From DATBLQ01 sp036555325 (lineage in GTDB: Bacteria > Pseudomonadota > Alphaproteobacteria > Rhizobiales > Aestuariivirgaceae), in contig DATBLQ010000044.1 in NCBI GenBank assembly GCA_036555325.1, positions 10,556-74,555 on the forward strand: a stretch of 64,000 bases of DNA, in the 5' to 3' direction. This document shows positions 17,434 through 26,225 of the stretch, in pieces; position 1 is the stretch's first letter, and each line of letters begins with the position of its first letter. The notes beneath the pieces are model-generated. The model searched no databases, was not told the DNA's origin, and worked only from the letters and a program-made list of their open reading frames with translations. A program made the position numbers and the translations under genes.

Positions 17434-18573
17434 CTATCTCTGGACCATTGGAACATAGGCGCGTGGCGGAGGCCCGTCGTACAGCGTAAGCGGGCGTATG
17501 AGAATATTATTGGCGAGCTGCTCAAGACACTGAACGATCCAGCCGGGAGCACGCCCGACAGCGAAGATTGGAACGAACAGATCGGCCGGGATGCCATTGA
17601 GGTAGTAGATGACCCCGGAGTAAAAGTCGACATTGACGTTTACCCCGTGCCGGGCATAGGGCTTCATCGCCTCGACGACCGCCTGCAAAATGTCAAACCA
17701 CTCCGGTTGTCCCATCTCCTTTGAGAGTTGCTCAACGCCCTCGCGCATGTGCCTGGCGCGCGGATCCTCCGTGCGATAGACGCGGTGACCGAAACCTGTA
17801 ACCGCCTCGCCTCGCGCACGCTTCGCCTCGACATAAGCAGCGGCATTCTCCGCTTTGCCGATTTCCTGCGCCATCTTCATCACATCCTCTGCCGCACCAC
17901 CATGCGATGGTCCCGACAGCGCCGCAATGGCGGCGGTAACCGCAGCATGAATGCTTGCGTCCGTTCCGATCACCACCCGCGCTGCGAACGAGGATGCGTT
18001 TGACCCATGCTCCGCGTGCAGGATGAAATCTTTGTCGAACATGCGCGCTGCGTGCTCACTCGCGCGGGCGCCCTTCAACATCCATAGAAAATTGGCGGCA
18101 TGCGAGAGCGAAGCGTCGGGCTTAACCGGCGCGCGGCCATTGCGCATTGCTTCATGTGCCGCCACGATCATCGCGATCTGCGAAATGAGCCGCACGCCTT
18201 TGCGTCGCGCTGCCTCGATGCCGTGGTCGTGCGCATCAGGATCAAATGCGGCAAGCGAGGATACCGCACTTCTCAGCACATCCATGGGATGGGCATGCTT
18301 GATCTCCTCGATAAGTTTGTAGATTGCCGGCGGCAACTCGCGGCCCTTCGCCAGATCCGCGCGAAACAGATCGAGCTCCGATCGTTTGGGGGCATCGCCA
18401 TATATCAAGAGATAGGCCGTCTCCTCGAACGTTGAATGTGCGGCAAGGTCGTGGATCGAATAACCTCGATATCGGAGCTCGCCTGCCTTTCCGTCGATCC
18501 AGCTCGCCCCCGACCGTTCGAAATAGACGCCCTTCAGGCCTCGATGGACCTTGATCGCTTTGTCTTCTGCCAT
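17434..18573 (-). CDS. Citrate synthase
   Basis: 379 residues from ATG 18573 (MAEDKAIKVHRGLKGV); a longer reading starting at 18609 runs towards the divergent pta start and is less likely. Conserved catalytic regions are present: the His in HAEHGSNASSFAARV near residue 186, GPSHGGAAEDV, and GFGHRVYRTEDPRA near 259. It is of the short type (compare about 430 residues for the hexameric form), like CitZ or methylcitrate synthase. It would condense acetyl-CoA with oxaloacetate and so draw acetyl-CoA made by Xsc and Pta into the citric acid cycle. 2-Methylcitrate synthase activity cannot be excluded. Confidence 0.88.
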   Translation of the reverse strand: MAEDKAIKVHRGLKGVYFERSGASWIDGKAGELRYRGYSIHDLAAHSTFEETAYLLIYGDAPKRSELDLFRADLAKGRELPPAIYKLIEEIKHAHPMDVLRSAVSSLAAFDPDAHDHGIEAARRKGVRLISQIAMIVAAHEAMRNGRAPVKPDASLSHAANFLWMLKGARASEHAARMFDKDFILHAEHGSNASSFAARVVIGTDASIHAAVTAAIAALSGPSHGGAAEDVMKMAQEIGKAENAAAYVEAKRARGEAVTGFGHRVYRTEDPRARHMREGVEQLSKEMGQPEWFDILQAVVEAMKPYARHGVNVNVDFYSGVIYYLNGIPADLFVPIFAVGRAPGWIVQCLEQLANNILIRPLTLYDGPPPRAYVPMVQR

Positions 18574-18614
18574 AGGCTTGTTCGCCCTTAGAGACTGCTG
18601 TAACCCCATTGCAC

Positions 18615-19514
18615 ATGCAACTTATCGACAAGGCAAAGGCTGCAATCAAGGGAAAGAACAAACGCTTGATCTTGCCTGAAGGCGAGGACGAGCGAATTGT
18701 TGCGGCCGCCGCCCGCTTGCGTAGCGAAGGTCTCGCAGAGCCGATCGTGCTTGCCCCGACGCTTCCGTTGCCCTCGCGCCGGCACGTTGAGATTGTGCGG
18801 CGCGCCCGTCCACAGATGACCGACGGCATGGCCGAGCGGCTGCTTGCGCGGCCTCTTCATTTGGCTGCGGCGATGCTTGCCGCAGGCGACGCCGATGCCA
18901 TGCTTGCGGGTGCCGCCTACCCAACGTCCCGCGTTATCGAGGCCGCTCTCATGACCGTCGGTATGGTTGAGGGGATCTCGCTTCCATCTTCTTTCTTCCT
19001 GATGCAATGGAGCAACCGGCATCTGATCTTCGCCGATTGCGCTGTAAACGTGCAGCCCTCGGCCGCCGAACTGGCCGACATTGCCATTGCCACGGCCCGC
19101 GGTGCGGAGAGATTGAACGGTGAACCCTCGCGCGTCGCAGTGCTGTCGTTCTCGACCCGTGGCAGTGGCCGGCATCCCGACGCGACCAAGGTCCTTGATG
19201 CGGTACGGTTGGTGCGGGAACGCGAACCTGATCTTGCAATTGAAGGTGAGATTCAGGCCGATGCGGCTTTGATCCCCGAAATCGCGGTGCGTAAGATCAA
19301 GGACCAGAGCCAGGTTGCAGGACGCGCCAATGTGCTGATCTTTCCTGACCTCGATGCCGGAAACATAGCCTATAAGCTTGTCCAGCATCTCTCCGGCGCT
19401 CAGGCGGTTGGGCCGATCCTTCAGGGTTTTCGCAAGCCGTTGTCGGATGTTTCCCGCGGAGCAACGACTGAGGAAGTCGTAGCAACCGCGACACTCCTTC
19501 TGGCGATGGCCTAG
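18615..19514 (+). CDS. pta: Phosphate acetyltransferase
   Basis: 299 residues from ATG 18615; a TTG two codons upstream is an alternative. The PTA_PTB fold is recognisable from LILPEGEDERIVAAAARLRSEG at the start, DAMLAGAAYPTSRVI, FADCAVNVQPSAAELADIA and the C-terminal NVLIFPDLDAGNIAYKLVQ. It converts acetyl phosphate and CoA to acetyl-CoA and phosphate. Acetyl phosphate is the product of Xsc, encoded nearby, so this is the standard second step of sulfoacetaldehyde breakdown. It is divergent from citrate synthase and overlaps the tauE-like gene tail to tail by four bases. Confidence 0.92.
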   Translation: MQLIDKAKAAIKGKNKRLILPEGEDERIVAAAARLRSEGLAEPIVLAPTLPLPSRRHVEIVRRARPQMTDGMAERLLARPLHLAAAMLAAGDADAMLAGAAYPTSRVIEAALMTVGMVEGISLPSSFFLMQWSNRHLIFADCAVNVQPSAAELADIAIATARGAERLNGEPSRVAVLSFSTRGSGRHPDATKVLDAVRLVREREPDLAIEGEIQADAALIPEIAVRKIKDQSQVAGRANVLIFPDLDAGNIAYKLVQHLSGAQAVGPILQGFRKPLSDVSRGATTEEVVATATLLLAMA

Positions 19515-20275
19515 CGCCATACGACCAGCGTGCGCAGGATCCCCAAAATGGCAATGGCCATGAGAAGCATGAGTGTCGTGCGCCGAAAAGCTTCCGGTGT
19601 CGTACCGAGAAACCGCTTGCCGCCGAGCCAGACGCCCAGTGCGAGGATGGGCAACGACCATACTGCGAGCTGCAGATTGTCTTCCCCGATCAACCTTTGT
19701 CGGGCGAGGAAGATCAACCCGATGATGTCCAGCAGAAAAAAATAGGCAATGACCGAGGCCCGAAGTCGCTTCGGCGTATCATCGCCGGCGGTGAGAAACA
19801 AAGCGACCGGCAATCCTCCCAATCCCACCGACCCGTTGGCGATGCCGGAGGCGACGCCCACCGCCGCCGTATTGGCTGCGTTGGCTTTGCTGTTCACGCT
19901 GAACCCTGCAAGCAAGAGCGCTGCGGCGATGAGAACGAACAGCGCAATAGTAAGCTTCAGCGCTTCTGGCGGAGCATTGGCAAGCACAAACACCCCGACC
20001 GGCGTCCCGATGATCGCCCCCCCGATCAGAAGTCCGATGCGCGTCCACGGGACGTCCTTCCATACCGACAGGGCCTGCATGATGCTCGCGCTGATCTCAA
20101 GACACAGCGTGACCACAACCGCGCGTACCGGATCCGTAACGAGCGACCAGCTTGAAATCACGATTGCCGACATTCCAAAACCGGAATAGCCGCGCGCAAA
20201 TGCCCCGGCGGCAAGTCCGGCAATCATCACCGCGAGCATCGTTGCCGAGAGATCGTCAGGGAAGGGGACCATCAA
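19511..20275 (-). CDS. tauE: Sulfite exporter TauE/SafE family protein
   Basis: 254 residues, almost entirely hydrophobic, with seven to eight membrane segments and the two internal repeats of the TauE/SafE family (AGLAAGAFARGYSGFGMSAIV near the N-terminus; VASGIANGSVGLGGLPVALFL in the middle). Members export sulfite or sulfoacetate across the inner membrane. The gene follows xsc by only six bases on the same strand, which fits disposal of the sulfite that Xsc releases. Confidence 0.9.
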   Translation of the reverse strand: MMVPFPDDLSATMLAVMIAGLAAGAFARGYSGFGMSAIVISSWSLVTDPVRAVVVTLCLEISASIMQALSVWKDVPWTRIGLLIGGAIIGTPVGVFVLANAPPEALKLTIALFVLIAAALLLAGFSVNSKANAANTAAVGVASGIANGSVGLGGLPVALFLTAGDDTPKRLRASVIAYFFLLDIIGLIFLARQRLIGEDNLQLAVWSLPILALGVWLGGKRFLGTTPEAFRRTTLMLLMAIAILGILRTLVVWR

Positions 20276-20281
20276 GCCAGC

Positions 20282-22042
20282 CTAGGCCGGCGCTTTGACG
20301 TTCGTGTGCCGGTATTTCTCCAGAACCCGCTCGGGATACTTTAGCGCATCGCGGCGGAACGGATCGCCAAGCTCCATCGTGCACATGACTTCGATGACCG
20401 TTGTCTTCCCCACTTTCTGCGCTTCACACGCCTGAGTCAGCGCAGCGCCGATGGTCTCCAGCGTATCCACTCTCACTCCCTCCGCTCCCATCGCGCGTGC
20501 CACTTCGGAGAAACTCGGATTCGTCAGATTGACCCCGACGAATCGAGTACCGTAGAAATCGACCTGGTTCTTCTTCTCTGCTCCCCACTGCTTGTTGTGG
20601 AAAACGACGGCCGTCACCGGAATATTCTCCCTCACGCAGGTGAGTATTTCATTGAAGCTCATCCCCCACGCGCCATCCCCCACATACGCCACCGCCGGCC
20701 GTTCCGGCGAGGCGACTTTGGCTCCGATGATCGCCGGCAGGGCATAGCCGCAGTTGCCGAAACTCATCGCCGCGAACATGCTGTTCGGTTGAGTGAAGCG
20801 GAGATAGGAGTTTGCAACCGAGCAGATATTCCCGATGTCGGTCGAGACCATGACATTCCTCGGCAGCGCTTTCTCGAGCTCTCGCAGCATCTGCCGGGGA
20901 TGCATGTAGGGCGAATCCTTCGCGACCTTGATTGACCACGGGTCTCTTTCGTACGCCCACTCGGCAAGCTCCGATTCCCATGTATCCTTTTCCAATTTGA
21001 TTTTTTTGCGCCTTTCATTCGCGTTGACCGCACTCTCGAGTTTGCGGTTGGCAAGTCGATACTGAAGCGCCTTCGCGGCTTCCTTGGCATCGCCGGCTAT
21101 GCCCACCGAGATGTCCTTGACCAGCCCGAGCATCCGATGATCGCTATCCACCTGGATGATTTTTGCAGTCTTCGGCCAATAGTCGAGGCCGTACTGCGGC
21201 AGCGTTCCGAAGGGCCCCAGCCTTGTTCCAAGTGCCAAAACCACGTCCGCCTGCGAGATGATCTTCATGGCTGCCTTCGAGCCCTGGTAGCCGAGCGGCC
21301 CGCACCAGAGAGGATGGTCGGCAGGAAAGCTGTCGTTATGCAGGTAGCTGGTCACGACCGGCGCCTGCAGCTGCTCGGCAAGCTTCACACACTCTGTGAC
21401 ACCACTTGAGAAGATCACTCCACCGCCCGCCACGATCACCGGAAATTTCGCTTGTGCAAGAAGCTCAGCGCCCTGATCGAGGCTTTCATCGCTCCCCGGT
21501 CCCAAATTGATCCTTCGCGGCTCGCCGATTGAATAGTCGGCCTCGCCGTAAAAATTGTCGCGCGGCACGTTGAACTGCACCGGCCCGCGCTCGCTCATCG
21601 CGCGGTCGAAACAGCGCGCCAGGAGTTCCGCCATCCGCGGATGTTTCGACACATGCGCCTGGTACTTGGTGATTTTGGAAAAAATCGGCAGCTGCTCGGT
21701 TTCCTGAAATCCTCCGAGTCCGATTGTGCCTGAACCGGTCTCCGGCGTTATCACCACCACTGGCGAATGTGCCCAATATGCTGCCGCCGTCGAGGTCACG
21801 AAATTGGTAATGCCGGGGCCATTCTGCGCGATGCAAACACCATGTCTCCCGGAGGCTCTCGAATAGCCGTCGGCCATATGCCCGGCACCCTGTTCATGCG
21901 CCGTCGGTATGAACCGGATCCCGGCGGCAGGGAAAAGGTCGAGTGCATCCATATAGGCCGAGCCCACGATCCCGAACACGTCCTTCACGCCATAGGCCAC
22001 CAGCGTTTCAACGAAGGCTTCCGATGCTGACATTTTCGGCAT
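20282..22042 (-). CDS. xsc: Sulfoacetaldehyde acetyltransferase
   Basis: 586 residues, close to full identity in its characteristic blocks with Xsc: the N-terminus MSASEAFVETLVAYGVKDVF, the block GSAYMDALDLFPAAGIRFIP, the catalytic Glu in AHEQGAGHMADG, and the TPP-binding motif GDGAWGMSFNEILTCVREN near residue 450. Xsc uses TPP to split sulfoacetaldehyde with phosphate into acetyl phosphate and sulfite in the cytoplasm. It is the central step for taurine, sulfoacetate and isethionate breakdown. Neighbours tauE, pta, ald and a TauR-like regulator fit exactly. Confidence 0.95.
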   Translation of the reverse strand: MPKMSASEAFVETLVAYGVKDVFGIVGSAYMDALDLFPAAGIRFIPTAHEQGAGHMADGYSRASGRHGVCIAQNGPGITNFVTSTAAAYWAHSPVVVITPETGSGTIGLGGFQETEQLPIFSKITKYQAHVSKHPRMAELLARCFDRAMSERGPVQFNVPRDNFYGEADYSIGEPRRINLGPGSDESLDQGAELLAQAKFPVIVAGGGVIFSSGVTECVKLAEQLQAPVVTSYLHNDSFPADHPLWCGPLGYQGSKAAMKIISQADVVLALGTRLGPFGTLPQYGLDYWPKTAKIIQVDSDHRMLGLVKDISVGIAGDAKEAAKALQYRLANRKLESAVNANERRKKIKLEKDTWESELAEWAYERDPWSIKVAKDSPYMHPRQMLRELEKALPRNVMVSTDIGNICSVANSYLRFTQPNSMFAAMSFGNCGYALPAIIGAKVASPERPAVAYVGDGAWGMSFNEILTCVRENIPVTAVVFHNKQWGAEKKNQVDFYGTRFVGVNLTNPSFSEVARAMGAEGVRVDTLETIGAALTQACEAQKVGKTTVIEVMCTMELGDPFRRDALKYPERVLEKYRHTNVKAPA

Positions 22043-22069
22043 GAGTCTCTCCCCTTGCGGCAGACCTAC

Positions 22070-22366
22070 TTACTTCAGTTCAATCTCGATGAAGGCATAA
22101 TCTCCCTCGGTTGCATTGACGACATCGTGTTCAACACCGGCATCGCGAAAATAGGGTGAACCCTTTGTCATTTGTGCAAAGCTATCGCCCGTTGCGGTAA
22201 CAAGTTTGAGCCTGCCATCCATGAGCGGCACAATCACGTAGTCATGCTGATGCCTGTGCCAGCCCGTATTGTCACCCGCCCCAAAGCGATATTCAGTCAC
22301 GATCACTCTGTCATTTTCGATGTGTTTGATGGACTTCGCTGTTCCGCCCATAGCTTTGTTTCCCAT
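22070..22366 (-). CDS. Small cupin-domain protein
   Basis: 98 residues forming a single cupin barrel. Metal-binding-like motif 1 is WHRHQHDYVIVPLMDG, and the second motif appears as AGVEHDVVNATEGDYAF. It lies between ald, which ends right before its ATG, and xsc, 27 bases downstream, on the same strand. It is therefore very likely part of the sulfonate operon. Its biochemical role is not known to me; it may sense or bind a pathway intermediate. Confidence 0.8.
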   Translation of the reverse strand: MGNKAMGGTAKSIKHIENDRVIVTEYRFGAGDNTGWHRHQHDYVIVPLMDGRLKLVTATGDSFAQMTKGSPYFRDAGVEHDVVNATEGDYAFIEIELK

Positions 22367-23485
22367 CTATGCGGCGAGGGCGGATTCTGCGTTGACATAT
22401 TTGTAGCCAAGGTCATCCGCGACCGCTTTGTAGGTAATCTTGCCATGATAGACGTTAAGACCGTTGCGCAAATGCGGATCCTCAAGCAGCGCACGGCGGT
22501 ATCCCTTGTTTGCTAGAGCCAGAGCATAGGGTAGGGTTACGTTGTTGAGCGCGTACGTCGACGTGCGCGCCACACCTCCCGGCATGTTGGCTACGCAATA
22601 GTGGATGACGCCGTCGACGACATAGGTTGGATCGGCATGCGTTGTCGGTTTCGATGTTTCTGCACATCCTCCCTGATCGATTGCTACGTCCACCAGAACC
22701 GAGCCCGGTTTCCAGTTCTTGATCATCGCGCGCGTGATCAGCTTGGGCGCCGCCGCGCCCGGGATCAGAACGCCCCCTATGACGAGATCGGCATCGGCAC
22801 ATTCATCCTCGACTGCCCCCTGGGTTGAGTAGAGCGTCTTGAGATTGGTCCCGAACCGCGCCACCAGCTCCTCCATTCGGTCGGTGTTCTTCTCTAGCAC
22901 GACAACGTCCGCCCCAAGACCGAGTGCCATCGCCGCCGCATTGGTTCCAACCACCCCGCCTCCGAGAACAACGACCTTGGCCGGGGCGACACCCGGAACC
23001 CCGCCGAGCAGAACCCCGCGTCCCCCTTGCGCCTTTTCGAGACAGTGGGCACCCGCCTGGATGGACATGCGTCCCGCCACCTGCGACATGGGCGCGAGCA
23101 GGGGCAGTCCTCCGCGTGCGCCGGTTACGGTTTCATAGGCGATGCAAACCGCACCGGATGCCACGAGATCGCGCGTCTGCTCCGGGTCCGGTGCAAGGTG
23201 CAAATAGGTGTAGAGAATCTGATTTGATCGCAGCAGCTTTCGTTCCGCCGCCTGTGGCTCCTTGACTTTCACAACCATGTCGCTTTGCGCGAATATTTCC
23301 TCCGCTGACTTGGCGATGGTGGCGCCGGCCGTTTGATAATCATCATCTGTCGCACCGATACCGATGCCGGCGCCCGCCTGCACCAGAACCTGGTGGCCGT
23401 GCCGTACCGCCTCGCGCACGCTCAAAGGCGTCATTCCGACTCGGTACTCGTGGATCTTTATCTCCTTGGGAACCCCGATCATCAT
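22367..23485 (-). CDS. ald: Alanine dehydrogenase
   Basis: 372 residues from ATG 23485 (MMIGVPKEIKIHEYRVG), the usual length and N-terminus of Ald; the frame is open further upstream but without family similarity. The N-terminal catalytic domain shows VKVKEPQ and YLHLAPD, and the Rossmann domain carries VVLGGGVVGTNAAAMALGLG near residue 170. It oxidises L-alanine to pyruvate and ammonium with NAD. In taurine users Ald regenerates pyruvate for taurine:pyruvate aminotransferase; here it could equally serve the putrescine:pyruvate aminotransferase. Confidence 0.95.
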   Translation of the reverse strand: MMIGVPKEIKIHEYRVGMTPLSVREAVRHGHQVLVQAGAGIGIGATDDDYQTAGATIAKSAEEIFAQSDMVVKVKEPQAAERKLLRSNQILYTYLHLAPDPEQTRDLVASGAVCIAYETVTGARGGLPLLAPMSQVAGRMSIQAGAHCLEKAQGGRGVLLGGVPGVAPAKVVVLGGGVVGTNAAAMALGLGADVVVLEKNTDRMEELVARFGTNLKTLYSTQGAVEDECADADLVIGGVLIPGAAAPKLITRAMIKNWKPGSVLVDVAIDQGGCAETSKPTTHADPTYVVDGVIHYCVANMPGGVARTSTYALNNVTLPYALALANKGYRRALLEDPHLRNGLNVYHGKITYKAVADDLGYKYVNAESALAA

Positions 23486-23571
23486 ATTCGTTGAAACTCC
23501 TGAGGATGCCGGCCAGACATCCGCTTTGAATTGAGCCAATAAAACGACTTCTGGTCCGAAGCTAGGTCCAG

Positions 23572-24549
23572 TTACCTCAGCCAGCCTGTGCCAGATCGCC
23601 GTAGGGGCAGAGCTCGCCCGCGCGGGCGGTATACACGATCCATATGCATCATGAAAAGCCCGGCCCCGATCACGACGCCCGCGCCTATCCACGTCCACCG
23701 ATCGGGGAAATCGCCGAACAGCACGACCCCCCAAAGCACCGCCCAGAACATGGCGGTATATTCAAAGGGCGCAATGAAACTTGCCTCCGCAAGCTTGTAG
23801 GCCGAGACGAAGAGCGGCATTGCCGCAGCCGACATGACGCCGAACACCACCATGAGCCAGAAATCGGACCGATGGGGTATGACCCAACCGCTGGTGAGGA
23901 ATTTGAGACTCGCATGGCTGTCGTAGGCAAAGGTTCCCCACCCGAAGATCAAGGCAAGGACAGCGGCAAGCGCGAGGTACAGCAAATTTTGGTGGAACGC
24001 GATGACCGAGGAGGGAACCACGCCGCTCAAAGGCCGCGCCATCGCTTGTCCCGTTCCGTAGCCGAACGCCGACCACAAGGCGAACAGTGCCGCCGGTTCA
24101 AAGACACCCGCCCCGGGGCGGATCATGATCATCACGCCGACGAAGCCAGCAGCGATTGCTATCCAGCGATAGAAACGCACCTGCTCACCGAGGATCGGCG
24201 CGACCAGGGCCGCCACGAAAAACGGCATGGTGAAATAGATTGCCACGACGTCTGCAATAGGGATGGCTGCAAGGGCCAGATAGAAACTGAGATTGGCCGA
24301 GGCAAGAATGATCCCCCGCACGATGACGAGTCCGAAGCGAGAGGGAATCAATTCGCCCATGCTTTCCTGGTAGGCCACCATGGCGAAGAAGAAAGGCACA
24401 CCGACGAGGCAACGAATGACCATGACCTCGTGCACCGGATAGCCTTGCGACAGATATTTCGTCAGCGCATCGAGTGTTGATGCAATGGCCACCGCCCCAC
24501 AGATGACCGATGCGCCCGCGAGGCGATTGTTGGCTAGCTGAGGAGCCAC
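23572..24549 (-). CDS. EamA/DMT-family transporter
   Basis: 325 residues from a GTG start. Ten hydrophobic segments in two EamA repeats are visible, the first around residues 10-150 and the second around 155-300; the first repeat ends with GEQVRFYRWIAIAAGFVGVMIM and the second with VLFGDFPDRWTWIGAGVVIGAG. It is an inner-membrane carrier of unknown substrate, perhaps exporting a metabolite of the sulfonate operon. It lies nine bases after the MocR-type regulator gene and upstream of ald, on the same strand. Confidence 0.85.
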   Translation of the reverse strand: MAPQLANNRLAGASVICGAVAIASTLDALTKYLSQGYPVHEVMVIRCLVGVPFFFAMVAYQESMGELIPSRFGLVIVRGIILASANLSFYLALAAIPIADVVAIYFTMPFFVAALVAPILGEQVRFYRWIAIAAGFVGVMIMIRPGAGVFEPAALFALWSAFGYGTGQAMARPLSGVVPSSVIAFHQNLLYLALAAVLALIFGWGTFAYDSHASLKFLTSGWVIPHRSDFWLMVVFGVMSAAAMPLFVSAYKLAEASFIAPFEYTAMFWAVLWGVVLFGDFPDRWTWIGAGVVIGAGLFMMHMDRVYRPRGRALPLRRSGTGWLR

Positions 24550-24558
24550 GGGACTAGC

Positions 24559-26064
24559 TCACTCTGCGGCCATGCGGCTCTGTTGCGCTATTATCTCGGC
24601 AAGAAGGCCGATCCCCGGCTCGATCTTCCTCTCATCGATGGAGGAAAAGCCCAGTCGGAAATAATTGAGCGGCCGGTCGGGTACGCCGAAATAGATGCGG
24701 CCCGGCTCGATGAAGAGACCCTGGCTGGCGCAGTTCTGGGCCAATGCCTCGCTGTCGAGCGCTTGCGGCCCCTTCACCCAGAAGCTTGTACCGCCAAAGC
24801 TCGGGATGCTGGTGGAATGGGGCAGGTGCTTGTGCAGTGCCGCCCCCATGATCTCCCACCGGGCACGATAAGCACGATGCAATCGTCTGATGAGAGTATC
24901 GTGGTGGCCGAGCGACAGGAACAGCGCTGCCGTCCGCTGATTGTTGTTGGGGGCATGACGGACCATTAATCGCCTCAAGGCGCGGGCCTGCTCCACAAGT
25001 CTTTCCGGCGCGACCAGAAAACCGAGCCGCAGACCGGGGAAGAAAGTTTTCGAAAGCGATCCGACATAGATCACGCGTCCTTCCTCGTCGAGCGACTTGA
25101 GCGCCGGGCAGGGCTCGTTCACATAATTGGTCTCAAATTCGTAGTCATCCTCGATGATGACGAAGTCTCGCTCGCTGGCGAGCCTGATGAGATCCAGCCG
25201 CCGTTCGAGCGGCATTGTCGCGGTTGTTGGAAATTGATGGCTTGGTGTCACGAACACCACGTCCGGCCTGTCCGGCAACGCTGATAAGTCGAGCCCCTTC
25301 TCGTCGACGGGTACGAGCGACATCCGGTCCGTGTGAAGGGCGAACAAATTCCGCATATCCGGAAAACCCGGCTCTTCCATCGCTGCAATTGAGTCTTTGC
25401 GCACCAATAGCCGTACCAAGAGATAGAGTGCGTTCTGTGCGCCGAGAGTGATGAGCACCTGGCTGTCGGATGCCAGGATTCCTCGCCTCGGCAGAATGCG
25501 TCGCCTGATCTGTTCAACCAGCAGCGGATCGTCATAAGCCCAGGTGTCGTTGGTCCAGGTTCCAAACCAACGCTTACCCAAGGCCTGTCTTGCGCAGTCG
25601 CGCCATTCGGCGATCGGAAACAGCTTGTGATCGACTTGTCCGTAGATGAACGGATAGGGATAGCTCATCCAGTCCAGCGGTTTGGAGACATTCTCCTGCC
25701 CCAGGGGATCAAGGACCAGCCGGTTCTTCCACAACGACGAATGATCGGCGGCCTTCTTGATGGGCGCAAGTTTAGGCTTTGGCAGCGGCAGCTTGATCTG
25801 CGGCGAGGCTTCCAGCGCTTTTTCACTGACGTAATAACCGGAGCGTTCCTTCGCTATCAGATAACCGTCGTCTAGAAGCCCCTGGTAGGCGAGGACCACC
25901 GTATTGCGGGAGACGCCCAGCCGTTTGGCCATGCGTCTGGTTGAGGGAATGGCCTCATCGCGCGCCAGCTGACCGTCGAGGATTGCCGACACCAAAGCTT
26001 CGCGAATTTGCGCCTGCAGGCTCGAATATTCCGTCTTCCGTATGTGCACCAGCCAGTCCCGCAA
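24559..26064 (-). CDS. tauR: MocR-family regulator with aminotransferase domain, TauR-like
   Basis: About 501 residues. An N-terminal GntR winged helix (SLQAQIREALVSAILDGQL, PSTRRMAKRLGVSRNTVV) is joined to a class I aminotransferase-like domain with PLP-site residues (VTPSHQFPTTATMPLERR, IIEDDYEFE, YVGSLSKTFFPGLRLGF with the Lys that holds PLP). MocR proteins with this architecture next to xsc are TauR, activators of taurine genes. The frame is open to an ATG at 26172, but the first 36 residues of that reading look non-coding and overlap a probable operator, so a TTG at 26064 with GGAG ten bases upstream is preferred; GTG 26049 is another option. Confidence 0.85.
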   Translation of the reverse strand: MRDWLVHIRKTEYSSLQAQIREALVSAILDGQLARDEAIPSTRRMAKRLGVSRNTVVLAYQGLLDDGYLIAKERSGYYVSEKALEASPQIKLPLPKPKLAPIKKAADHSSLWKNRLVLDPLGQENVSKPLDWMSYPYPFIYGQVDHKLFPIAEWRDCARQALGKRWFGTWTNDTWAYDDPLLVEQIRRRILPRRGILASDSQVLITLGAQNALYLLVRLLVRKDSIAAMEEPGFPDMRNLFALHTDRMSLVPVDEKGLDLSALPDRPDVVFVTPSHQFPTTATMPLERRLDLIRLASERDFVIIEDDYEFETNYVNEPCPALKSLDEEGRVIYVGSLSKTFFPGLRLGFLVAPERLVEQARALRRLMVRHAPNNNQRTAALFLSLGHHDTLIRRLHRAYRARWEIMGAALHKHLPHSTSIPSFGGTSFWVKGPQALDSEALAQNCASQGLFIEPGRIYFGVPDRPLNYFRLGFSSIDERKIEPGIGLLAEIIAQQSRMAAE

Positions 26065-26093
26065 GGGCAGAACACTCCATCTGAATTTCGCCA

Positions 26094-26113
26094 ACTGGTA
26101 CCAGACTAGTGCC
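26094..26113. promoter_or_regulatory. Candidate TauR operator: two 9-base direct repeats one helical turn apart
   Basis: ACTGGTACC at 26094-26102 and ACTAGTGCC at 26105-26113 match at seven of nine positions and are spaced 11 bases start to start. A further GCCAAC is found at 26090-26095 and again at 26111-26116. MocR regulators usually bind short direct repeats near their own promoter, and this pair lies between the TauR-like gene and the divergent glycosyltransferase-sulfotransferase gene. Binding is inferred. Confidence 0.45.
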
Positions 26114-26225
26114 AACCTGTGCCGACCGCATATCCAAAATCGGCCTAACACACAGGCTTGAGCGCAGGGCACAAATCTGAGATAGCATGCATTGAGACAG
26201 ACACGTTTAGATTGTACAAAGAATC

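Noticed and set aside
22367..23734. Longer start for alanine dehydrogenase at 23734
   Set aside because: The extra 83 residues are not similar to Ald and would cover the intergenic region before the EamA gene; the usual MMIGVPKE start lies at 23485.
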